Source: CAZAKZ01 sp964485695 | Lineage (GTDB): Bacteria > Planctomycetota > JAFGQW01 | Assembly (NCBI GenBank): GCA_964485695.1 | Contig: CAZAKZ010000177.1 | Coordinates: 1-10,160, forward strand | Length of the DNA stretch: 10,160 nucleotides | Direction: 5' to 3' | Shown here: piece by piece, positions 1-6,600 of the stretch | How the letters are laid out: each line of letters starts with the position of its first letter | Numbering within the stretch: the first letter of the stretch is position 1 | Notes under the pieces: generated by a model | Database searches by the model: none | Told to the model about the DNA's origin: nothing | The model's input: only the letters and a program-made list of their open reading frames with translations | Program-made: the position numbers and the translations under genes

Positions 1-113
1 GAAATGTCCCGATCCAGGACAAAAAGTATCCGTGAGATCCGCACACGGCTCGTACACGAAAACTGTCGAGACGCGTTCACAGTCGTCTATGTCCGTTGGG
101 TATGGGCACGTTT

Positions 114-187
114 GCCGCCTTCAGGCGGCTCCAAACATACCGCTTTGAGCGGTTCACCCTTTTCAATACCTCCGGCTCTGCCGGAGG
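114..187. repeat. Cluster of three short hairpins in a gene-free end region
   Basis: Three perfect inverted repeats follow one another. The first is GCCGCC-TTCA-GGCGGC (114-129), the second ACCGC-TTTGA-GCGGT (139-153), and the third CCTCCGGC-TCT-GCCGGAGG (169-187). None is followed by a convincing T-run on either strand, so they do not look like intrinsic terminators. The rest of 1-326 shows no ribosome-binding-site-led ORF I would trust. The 9-mer GCGGTTCAC at the end of the second hairpin (149-157) recurs at 1953-1961, where it again follows a CCGC/GCGG stem. This fits a dispersed hairpin repeat family, but one window cannot prove it. Confidence 0.6.
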
Positions 188-276
188 ATAAGTTATTCAG
201 GCCGCCAACGAGCCGGATGGATGGGCGGAGAGTCAGTGGATTACTGAAGACATTCGAGGATGGCGCGAAAGATCCC

Positions 277-302
277 CCCGGAGGGGGGCGGCCCCCTCCG
301 GG
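277..302 (-). terminator. GC-rich hairpin after the SPFH gene, possible terminator
   Basis: CCCGGAGGGGG (277-287) and CCCCCTCCGGG (292-302) form a perfect 11-bp stem with the 4-nt loop GCGG. It begins 25 bases past the stop codon of the minus-strand SPFH gene, where a terminator would be expected. On the minus strand it is followed by GGGATCTTTCG, which is poor in T. It is therefore either a weak intrinsic terminator or a stabilising 3' hairpin. Confidence 0.45.
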
Positions 303-326
303 ACGATCCGAAAACTAGTGCCCTGT

Positions 327-1433
327 TCACAGCAGCTTGACCACCCGTTCGGCCAGGCCGCCTTCGCCCAGGACCACGTTGAGGTTGGTGGTGGCGGCCA
401 CCTTCTCCAGGACCTCGAGCTCACGCAGACGCATCAGCGTCGGGTTCGCCTCCAGGAGCCTGGCGGTGTTGGCCTGAGAACGCATGGCGGCGGTCTCCTC
501 GCGCCGCGTGATGAGCGACGCTTCGGCGGCCTTCTGCGCCTCGGTCACCTTGTTCATGAGGTCCTTCATCTCACCCGGCAGGATCACGTCCCGGATGCCG
601 AGGGACAGCACCTCGACGCCGAAGTCTGCGGCGCGGCCCTTGAGGATGTCCTCGAGAGCGCTGGCCACCGCATCCTTCCGGCCGAGGATACCGTCCAGGT
701 TCTCGGTGCCGATGACGGCTCGAAACGCGAGCTGAGCCTCACGGTAGAGAGTCTGGCTGTAGTCCTCCACCCGGGTCACGGCCCGGACCGCATCCACCAC
801 CTTGTAGGTCACCACGCCGTTCAAGCGCAGTGCGACCTTGTCGGCGGTCATGATCTCCTGGCCGGACACGTCCAGCACGGATTCGCGAAGGTCCAGGGGC
901 TGGATCGTGACCTTGCCCTCGCCCTTCCAGAAGGCGTGGGTTCCGGGCTCCAGCGTCGCTCGGTATTCCCCGTCGTGGAAGAAGAGGGCGACGTGGCCGG
1001 CCTGGACGGTGTGGGAATCGAGCCACGCGTCGGCATCCTTTGCGTTCAGGATGACGGACAGGCTTCGGTGGTCGAAGCGCACCGCCTGACGGGCGTCGAT
1101 GACTTCCACGTCCACGGTGTGGAACACCGTCCACAGAGCATACAGCCCCGGCCCGAGGATGGTCTCGAACCGTCCGTTGATCCACACCAGGGCTCGCTCG
1201 TTTTCCTTGAGGTCGATGACCCGGGCTTCCCCCTTGAGGGCTCCTGACTTCACGATGACGTCCAGGTCCGGGTGCTTGATCCACGGCGCACGCACCGACA
1301 TGGTGGAGACCCGCACTTTGAAGAGCGGGTCCACAAACCAGTGCCGGCCCGGGCCGAGGATGCCCTTGAACACCCTGTCCTTGAAGGTGAAGCCGCGTTC
1401 GAATTCGCGTACCTTGAACGTTCTTACCACCAT
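327..1433 (-). CDS. SPFH/band 7 (slipin-type) protein
   Basis: A 368-residue protein of the SPFH (stomatin/prohibitin/flotillin/HflK-C) type. In this family the proteins form oligomeric membrane-associated scaffolds that organise lipid domains and associated proteases. The recognisable SPFH core runs from about residue 145 to 290 (SGQEIMTADKVALRLNGVVTYKV, residues 190-212 in part, then RVEDYSQTLYREAQLAFRAV from 221). A charged Glu/Ala/Arg helix (about 287-330) resembles the slipin coiled coil, and a helical tail ends in VVKLL. Before the core, a module around G-P-G recurs: ILGPGRHWF at 25-33, ILGPGLYALW at 92-101 and LEPGTHAFW at 161-169. Each is followed by a beta-strand ending in a (V/L)xxR-like motif, so the N-terminus looks like a repeated SPFH entry segment. 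No hydrophobic N-terminal anchor is visible, unlike classical slipins. No NfeD partner gene is adjacent. The start is fixed by a perfect ribosome binding site. SPFH membership is secure; its exact role is not. Confidence 0.9.
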   Translation of the reverse strand: MVVRTFKVREFERGFTFKDRVFKGILGPGRHWFVDPLFKVRVSTMSVRAPWIKHPDLDVIVKSGALKGEARVIDLKENERALVWINGRFETILGPGLYALWTVFHTVDVEVIDARQAVRFDHRSLSVILNAKDADAWLDSHTVQAGHVALFFHDGEYRATLEPGTHAFWKGEGKVTIQPLDLRESVLDVSGQEIMTADKVALRLNGVVTYKVVDAVRAVTRVEDYSQTLYREAQLAFRAVIGTENLDGILGRKDAVASALEDILKGRAADFGVEVLSLGIRDVILPGEMKDLMNKVTEAQKAAEASLITRREETAAMRSQANTARLLEANPTLMRLRELEVLEKVAATTNLNVVLGEGGLAERVVKLL

Positions 1434-1437
1434 GGTT

Positions 1438-1446
1438 CACCTCCTT
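1438..1446 (-). promoter_or_regulatory. Consensus ribosome binding site of the SPFH gene
   Basis: On the minus strand the sequence AAGGAGGTG stands four bases before the ATG at 1433, a full match to the anti-Shine-Dalgarno sequence. It decides the start codon. A 16-nt inverted repeat, ACGGGA-TCAT-TCCCGT (1462-1477), lies just upstream in the probable 5' leader. I see no good -35/-10 pair for this gene. Confidence 0.85.
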
Positions 1447-1578
1447 CCGAGGCAAATAGCAACGGGATCATTCCCGTATAAATGTGCGAAAAAGGGCCTT
1501 CGGGAGGCGGACTCCGGGTCCACCACACCTCGGGCGCGGAGCGCTGCTTGAGTCCGGGCCCGGTCCTCGGTTCAATGC

Positions 1579-1749
1579 CGCGGATTCCCGGTCGCTCGTA
1601 TGCGACCGGGATACCCGCGGAACGTCCCGGAACCGGATCCGGGCGGAATCCGCGCACTGCAGGGCGCCGTCGTGTGCTGCTCTCCGCCGCGGGCCACGTC
1701 TCCTTCGCCGCAGGGGCGAAAGGTTACGACCCGCCGGCCGAGAGCCGGC
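1579..1749. other. Gene-free spacer with dense inverted repeats, possible structured RNA
   Basis: The spacer between the SPFH gene and the tRNA-like gene (1434-1799) holds no ORF I would call a gene. It contains several perfect inverted repeats. TCCCGGTCGC pairs with GCGACCGGGA (1586-1611, 6-nt loop). CGCGGATTCC (1579-1588) pairs with GGAATCCGCG (1645-1654), enclosing the former and competing with it for three bases. CCCGGA pairs with TCCGGG (1626-1643). TTCGCC pairs with GGCGAA (1704-1720). GCCGGC pairs with GCCGGC (1733-1749). This could be a structured RNA on either strand or a structured leader between tRNA and SPFH gene. I looked for RNase P, SRP RNA, tmRNA and common riboswitch cores and recognised none. 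Confidence 0.4.
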
Positions 1750-1799
1750 AACACCGGGCGGCCACCTCCCTCCAGCCGGGTGAGAAACCGTCTCGGTGA

Positions 1800-1873
1800 T
1801 GGTAGCTGACGCAGGAGTCGAACCTGCGACATCGAGTTATCAACTCGTGCTCTACCTCCTGAGCTAGTCAGCG
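1800..1873 (-). tRNA. tRNA-Ile-like gene (anticodon GAU), non-canonical
   Basis: The minus strand reads as a 74-nt cloverleaf ending in an encoded CCA (1800-1802). The acceptor 5' strand is CGCTGAC and the 3' strand GTCAGCT. This gives six pairs and a C1/U72 mismatch, with discriminator A73. The D-arm is GCTC-AGGAGGTA-GAGC, and the T-arm is GCAGG-TTCGACT-CCTGC with all usual T-loop bases. The anticodon loop TTGATAA (1837-1843) has U33 and gives GAU, so isoleucine. The anticodon stem has only four pairs (CGAG/CTCG), one fewer than normal. It could be a functional but unusual tRNA or a decaying copy. No rRNA gene, the common neighbour of tRNA-Ile(GAU), is in the window. I found no clear promoter. 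Confidence 0.75.
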
Positions 1874-1974
1874 ATAGTGCTGGCCCCGTCGATGCCACTC
1901 ACGGAACACACCGCGCTGATCACGGGGTGAAGCGAGGTGCGCCGCTGGCGAGGCGGTTCACAGTTTATTGTTTG

Positions 1975-2009
1975 AAAAAACACATCCTCCGGGCGCAAAC
2001 CCGAAGAGG
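1975..2009 (-). terminator. Possible intrinsic terminator on the minus strand
   Basis: On the minus strand, CCTC plus CGGG (1986-1993 on the plus strand) pair with CCCG and GAGG (2000-2009) around the loop CGCAAA, with a two-base AA bulge. ATGTG and then six T follow (complement of A6 at 1975-1980). The U-run lies five bases after the stem, so the fit is imperfect. It would end minus-strand transcripts coming through the palindrome at 2029-2156, upstream of the tRNA-like gene. Confidence 0.4.
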
Positions 2010-2028
2010 TTCTATTGATCCGTGGTCA

Positions 2029-2156
2029 AACTCCTGCCTGATTTCATCACGTATGAATGAGTCAAAACCGACTCATTCACCTACCATGAAGCAGTTCATA
2101 CGGTCTGAATGAGCCCGAATCGACTCATTCAATGTCAATGAAATCCGGCGTGAGTT
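2029..2156. repeat. 128-bp nested quasi-palindrome
   Basis: Inverted segments lie symmetrically about 2092.5. From outside in they are AACTC/GAGTT (2029-2033, 2152-2156), GCC/GGC, GATTTCAT/ATGAAATC (2040-2047, 2138-2145), TGAATGAGTC/GACTCATTCA (2054-2063, 2122-2131), CTCATTCA/TGAATGAG (2072-2079, 2106-2113) and ATGAA/TTCAT (2086-2090, 2095-2099) around a GCAG loop. Unpaired stretches are equal in length on the two sides (6/6, 8/8, 6/6). Each half is itself a 26-bp palindrome, TGAATGAG..C-6 nt-G..CTCATTCA, at 2054-2079 and 2106-2131, exactly 52 bp apart. It could be a rod-shaped RNA, a paired operator on one helix face, or a small repeat element. No coding function is evident. Confidence 0.8.
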
Positions 2157-2231
2157 CGGTGTAGACGCACCGTCTCCAGGGACTCGTTGCGAGAGGACTG
2201 CCGGGGAAGTGCCCTTTCTCCTTCAGAGCAG

Positions 2232-2269
2232 AAAAAAAGCCTTCCCGGGCCCGGCCCGGGAAGGCTTTT
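2232..2269 (-). terminator. Strong intrinsic terminator
   Basis: A perfect 15-bp stem (2235-2249 with 2255-2269) with a 5-nt loop is followed on the minus strand by a run of T, the complement of A7 at 2232-2238. On the plus strand only TTTTGG follows, so the main direction is minus. It would end both the MscS-family transcript, whose stop lies about 210 bases upstream, and the shorter transcript expected from the promoter at 2429-2456. Confidence 0.9.
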
Positions 2270-2288
2270 GGATCTTCAGGAAAAAATC

Positions 2289-2396
2289 TCAATCCTTCGA
2301 GGGCGCGCCCCTTTCAATGGATAGACCGTCCAAGGTACCCGTCCGTACGGGCCTGCACGGCTGCATATCTATTGCTTGGTGTCTGAAACCGACCAT
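2289..2396 (-). CDS. Possible small protein of 35 residues
   Basis: Within the predicted short transcript, an ATG at 2396 opens 35 codons, beginning MVGFRHQAIDMQ and ending APSKD, with TGA at 2289-2291. A GGGAG stretch (complement of 2406-2410) lies nine bases upstream, a plausible but loosely spaced ribosome binding site. The peptide has no membrane segment, is mildly basic, and resembles no family I know. Its third codon positions are less GC-rich than in the neighbouring genes, which argues against ordinary host coding sequence or for a young gene. It equally could be chance inside an RNA gene. Confidence 0.25.
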   Translation of the reverse strand: MVGFRHQAIDMQPCRPVRTGTLDGLSIERGAPSKD

Positions 2397-2428
2397 CAGA
2401 ATTGTCTCCCGAATAACCTTGGAGCGAG

Positions 2429-2456
2429 ATGATAGTTCAATACCTGTAAATGTCAA
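2429..2456 (-). promoter_or_regulatory. Near-consensus sigma70 promoter downstream of the MscS-family gene
   Basis: On the minus strand TTGACA (2451-2456, full match) and TATCAT (2429-2434, five of six) are separated by 16 bases. This is the best promoter-like pair I found in the window. It begins only 27 bases beyond the stop codon of the MscS-family gene and points away from it, so it cannot serve that gene. It would drive the short segment that ends at the terminator 2232-2269. Confidence 0.6.
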
Positions 2457-2482
2457 CTGGGAAATCGTAATAAAGAAATCGA

Positions 2483-3523
2483 TCACTCGCGCTTCAGGGT
2501 CACCACCCGCTGCGGGAAGGGGATCTCGATACCCTCGTCGGCCAGGCGTTTGTACAAGGCCGTGTTCAGCTGGTCCACGGCGCGGCCGCGGAGCACCGGC
2601 TGGTCGATCCAGGCCATGACCTGGAAGATGAGGGCGGAATCTCCCAGCTCCCGGAACCGGATCCGCGGCGATGGCTGCCGGCCCAGCAGGTCGCAGCTGT
2701 CGGCCGTCTCCTTGAGCACTGTGCGCACCTGGTCCACGTCGCTCCCGTAGGCCACGCCCACGGTGACGCGGACGCGCCGCTTCTCGTGGGGGCCTCCCGT
2801 TTCGTTGACGATCTTGGTGTTGGCGATGACGTTGTTGGGGATGGTGACCTCGATGTCGTCGCGGGTCAGAATCCGGGTGGACCGGATGCCGATTTCCGTG
2901 ACGCGGCCGCGTTCGCCGGAGCCGAGGAGGATGAAGTCGCCGATCTTGTAGGGCGCGTCGGTGAGGATGAAGATGCCGGCGAAGAGGTTGGCCAGGGTGT
3001 CCTTGGCCGCGAAACCGACGGCGATGCCCACGATACCGGCGGAGGCGAGCCAGGCCGTGATGTTCACGTCCCAGGCGAGAAGGACGATGTAGAGGGCGCC
3101 GCCCCACATGAGGACCCTGTGCAGGATGCCGAACAGCGGCAGGGACCGCGCTTCGATGAACTTGTACCTGTCGGCCTTCCGGGCCAGAGCGTCCAGGACC
3201 AGATCGCCGATGCGTAGCCCCGCCCGGGTCCAAACCATGGCACCGAGGGTCACCCAGACGGAATTGGAGAAACTGAGCAGGCCCGCCTTGAGCGGCGGGT
3301 CGAAGCGGCGAAGTGCCAGGGCGATGCCAAAGAAGACCAGGGTCAGGAAGAGCGGCAGCCGCAGCGATCGGAGGATCTCGTCGTCCATGTCGGTGTGGGT
3401 GCGCCGGGCCAGGCGCAGGAGCACCCGGGTCAACAAGAACTGAAGACAGAACGCGGCGCCGAGGGAGATGAGGAGGATTTCCCACGGAGCAAGGTCCTTC
3501 AGCCAGGCCAGGATTTCATTCAT
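2483..3523 (-). CDS. MscS-family mechanosensitive ion channel
   Basis: A 346-residue inner-membrane protein of the small-conductance mechanosensitive channel family, which opens under membrane tension to release solutes after osmotic downshift. Hydrophobic segments lie at about 14-36, 55-72, 84-106, 128-152 and 157-187. The last matches the pore helix and what follows: GIVGIAVGFAAKDTLANLFA at 163-182, then PYKIGDFILLGSGERGRVTEI and the family-typical VTIPNN (226-231). A soluble beta then alpha/beta C-terminal domain ends at KRE, as in MscS. With five hydrophobic segments it is slightly longer than E. coli MscS (286 residues, three). The ATG at 3523 is preferred because it starts just before the first hydrophobic helix and has AAGGA about ten bases upstream. 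An in-frame ATG at 3592 would overrun the promoter. It is transcribed divergently from the acyl-CoA synthetase fusion gene. Family assignment is firm, but the ion or solute preference is unknown. Confidence 0.93.
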   Translation of the reverse strand: MNEILAWLKDLAPWEILLISLGAAFCLQFLLTRVLLRLARRTHTDMDDEILRSLRLPLFLTLVFFGIALALRRFDPPLKAGLLSFSNSVWVTLGAMVWTRAGLRIGDLVLDALARKADRYKFIEARSLPLFGILHRVLMWGGALYIVLLAWDVNITAWLASAGIVGIAVGFAAKDTLANLFAGIFILTDAPYKIGDFILLGSGERGRVTEIGIRSTRILTRDDIEVTIPNNVIANTKIVNETGGPHEKRRVRVTVGVAYGSDVDQVRTVLKETADSCDLLGRQPSPRIRFRELGDSALIFQVMAWIDQPVLRGRAVDQLNTALYKRLADEGIEIPFPQRVVTLKRE

Positions 3524-3557
3524 GATGGGATCTTCCTTGGTGGTGGTACGGGTGGAG

Positions 3558-3585
3558 ATTGTAGCACTCCGGGTAGGGGGGTGAA
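3558..3585 (-). promoter_or_regulatory. Candidate sigma70 promoter of the MscS-family gene
   Basis: On the minus strand TTCACC (3580-3585) and TACAAT (3558-3563, five of six to consensus) are 16 bases apart. A start near 3551 would give a leader of about 28 bases before the ATG at 3523. It lies in the 162-bp divergent spacer. Confidence 0.5.
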
Positions 3586-3623
3586 GAGCCAATCCCCGGA
3601 AACGAAGAGAGGCCGATTCCCGG

Positions 3624-3651
3624 TTGCAAACCGTGCGGATCTTCGTACTCT
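3624..3651 (+). promoter_or_regulatory. Weak candidate promoter of the acyl-CoA synthetase fusion gene
   Basis: TTGCAA (3624-3629) and TACTCT (3646-3651) are 16 bases apart. This would put the start of transcription near 3658, about 28 bases before the chosen start codon. The -10 box is poor, so another start is possible. Confidence 0.3.
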
Positions 3652-3685
3652 AGGTGCCGCCCTCAAAACGCCGTGGTGGATGAAC

Positions 3686-6600
3686 ATGAAAAAAACAGCG
3701 AAAACACCGGTAGGGCAGGATGTTCCGGCCCTGGTCGCCTCTGCGGCCGCCAAGTTCAGGGCAGGGGGCGATTCCCTGTCCGCCTATTCCCTGAAGAGGC
3801 TCTGCACCGCCCTGGAGGCGTGGCGCGATGCACCGGACCCGGTGGACCTGGAGGACCTTGCCACCCTGGCCGAGGAGATCACGGCCCTCCTGGGTCGGGG
3901 CACTGAAAAAGGCACTGAAAAAGAGACCGAAAAGGTCCGACACTGCGCCTGGCGTCTCCTGGATGGGGTGCGCCTGAGACCCACCCTCCGCCGGATCCAC
4001 AAGGCCGGGGCCGTGGACGCCTGGATGGATCGCATTGTCTCCCTCGTCGATGCTTCGGATTACACGGTGCATCGGTTGTTTCACCAGCGCGTCGAGCACT
4101 ACAGGGCCCGGACCCTCTTTCAAACCCTGGGGCCGGGCCGCGGCAAGCGCTGGTCCTGGTTCAACGTGGCCAGCCGGGTGGAGGCCGTGGCCAGAGGGCT
4201 GGTCGCCCTCCTCGGGGAGGATGGGCGCAAACCCGTGGCGATCCTCTCGGAGAATCGGCCCGAGATGATGTTCGTGGATCTGGCCTGCCTCACCTCGGGC
4301 CTGGTGGATGTCATGGTTCCGACCAGCTCCACCGACGCCGATGTGATATTCATCCTCCAGCACTCCCGGGCCGGCACCCTGGTTGTATCGAGGCGGGAGC
4401 ACCTCGAGAAGATCCTGGGCGAACGCGCCACCTTGCCCGATCTGGACCACATCGTCGTCATGGACGGCGCGGCGGACGACGCCCGGAACGTGCTCACGCT
4501 GCAGGATCTGATGGACCGCGGCCGTTCGGTGAAACCGGGCCGGATCAGCCGCATGGGCGGAGCCGTGTGCAGCCACGACCTGGCCACGGTGATGTACACC
4601 TCGGGAACCACCGGCCAGCCCAAGGGCATCATGTTCTCGGATCACAACATCGTGACCAAGCGATTCGCCCGGGCCCTGGCCCTGCCGGAGATCGGTGAGA
4701 AGGACGCTTTCCTCAGCTATCTGCCTCTCTGCCACACCTTCGGTAGATTCCTGGAGATGATGGGATCGATCTTCTGGGGCGCCACCTACACCTTTGTCGA
4801 GCGCCCGGCCATCGAAGTCATGGTCGAGAACTTGCAGCGGGTCCGGCCGACGGTGTTCATCAGCATTCCCAAGAAGTGGATGCAGCTCCACGAGCGCATC
4901 GCCGCCGAGGTCGACGTCGAGACGGCGCCCGAGGCCGACATCCTGGCGGCCGTCCGGGCGGTGACGGGGGGGCGCCTGCGCTGGGGGCTCTCGGCGGCGG
5001 GCTACCTCGACCCCGATATCTTCCGGTTCTTCCAGCGCCAGGGCATCGAGCTCATGAGTGGATTTGGCATGACCGAGGCCACCGGCGGGATCACCATGAC
5101 CCCCCCGGGCCACTATCGAGACGATTCCCTGGGACCGCCGCTCCCGGGCATCGAGGCCCGCCTGAGCGGGGACGGAGAGCTCATGGTCCGCGGACCGTAC
5201 GTCATGACCGGCTACCTCGATCCCGGCGGAAAATCTTCCGATCTGGACGACGGCTGGCTCAGGACGGGCGATCTCATGGAGCAGGATGCCGGTGGGCATT
5301 TTCGTATCGTCGACCGGAAAAAGGAGATCTACAAGAACGTCCGGGGCGAGACCATCGCCCCGCAACGCGTGGAGAACCTGTTCCGGGATTTCGAGGAGGT
5401 GCGCCGGATTTTTCTGGTGGGAGACCACCGCGAGTACAACACGGCCCTCATCGTTCCAAACCTCGACTACGATGGTGTGGACCTCGCCGGCATGTCTTCC
5501 GATGAGCGGCACGAGTATTTCGGTTCCCATGTGGTGTCCGTCAATCGCTTCCTCGTGCCGTACGAACGCATCATCGATTTCGCCCTCATCGACCGTGACT
5601 TCGAGGAATCTCGAGGAGAGCTCACGAAAAAGGGCACCCTGAGGCGAAGCACCATCGTGAGCCATTTCGAAGAAGTCATCGATGGACTCTACCGCCGTAC
5701 GGACCTCCGCATTCGCGGGGAGAACATCGAGATCCGCGTGGCCCGGCGCCTGCTCCAGACCCTCGGTCTCACCGCGAGTGATTTCACCGTGGAGGAGCAC
5801 GCGGTGGTGCTCCGGTCCACGAACACCCGGCTCACGGTCAAGCGGGTCAAGGACTCGGATCACGACATCGTGTTGGGCTCCTGTCGCTACAGGCTGAACC
5901 GGCCTCTCGTCGACCTGGAGCGGTTTCTGTCGGTACCGGCGCTCTGGCTCGGTAACGAGGCCCTGGTCTCGTTCGTGGACCTCGAGCCGTCCTGGCGCCG
6001 GCGCCGGCTGGGCCACCTCGAGGATGCGGTGTGGCGCGGCCGGGCGCGACCGCTTCCGGAGGCCGCCCGGCTGCGTCGGGATCTCGAGGAGAGGGTGTCG
6101 GCCCGGGATCTGGACCTCATGGACGTCCACCTTGCGGCCATGGCCGTCGAGGGCGGCCGGGACCGGGAGGCGAAGACGGGACTCCGGCTCCTGGAGCGCG
6201 CCTTCACCGATGCCAAGGACTACATGGCCGACCTGACCCTGGAGGTGCTGCGACGGACGTCGTTCTCGAAGTCCTCGGCTGTCCGGCGTCGCGGATTCCA
6301 GATCCTGGCGCCCCACGAGCGGTCCGGGATCTTCGCCGAGACCCTGAAGGCATTTCTTCCCCGCATCGATGACCTGCTGGACCGGGAGACCATCGCCCTG
6401 TTCTGCGGCCGTGGCCTGGAAGACGAGAAATTTCAGGCGTTCCTCGAGGCCGTGGAAGGCGCCTCCCCACCGGAGGGGGAAGAGACCGCAGCGATGAAGC
6501 CCCGGTTCGCGGTGGCCCTGCTTCGCTTTCTGGCGGCGTACGGTTCGAAGCACCCGGCCAAGTTCGAGGACGTGCGTTTCCAGATCATCGAGGCTCAGGT

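Larger units (their letters stand above)
2232..2422 (-). ncRNA. Predicted small transcript of about 190 nt (sRNA or small mRNA)
   Basis: A near-consensus promoter (2429-2456) and a strong terminator (2232-2269) on the same strand frame this segment. Its start is placed about seven bases after the -10 box. Internal structure includes CCCGT-CCGT-ACGGG (2338-2351) and a 7-bp long-range pairing, CCAAGGT (2330-2336) with ACCTTGG (2416-2422), which joins the 5' end to the middle of the transcript. The size is in the range of 6S RNA, but I see no 6S signature and do not claim it. The transcript also contains a 35-codon ORF, so it may be a messenger. Existence is inferred only from the promoter and terminator. 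Confidence 0.4.

Noticed and set aside
318..1247. Plus-strand open frame antisense to the SPFH gene
   Set aside because: No ribosome binding site or family resemblance; explained by codon bias of the real minus-strand gene.
1500..1800. RNase P RNA, SRP RNA, tmRNA or a common riboswitch in the structured spacer
   Set aside because: I could not find the conserved cores (such as GAGGAAAGTCC of RNase P or the GGAAGGAAGCAGCC region of SRP RNA) on either strand.
2054..2131. FadR/PsrA-like operator, because TGAATGA/TCATTCA half-sites resemble those of fatty-acid TetR regulators and an acyl-CoA synthetase is in the window
   Set aside because: The half-sites are 12 bases apart rather than the short spacing known for those operators, and the nearest start of the synthetase gene is about 1.5 kb away behind another gene.
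2289..3485. A 398-codon minus-strand frame overlapping the MscS-family gene
   Set aside because: It is an out-of-frame shadow rich in Arg, Pro and His; only its last 35 codons, downstream of the real gene, merit notice and are listed separately.
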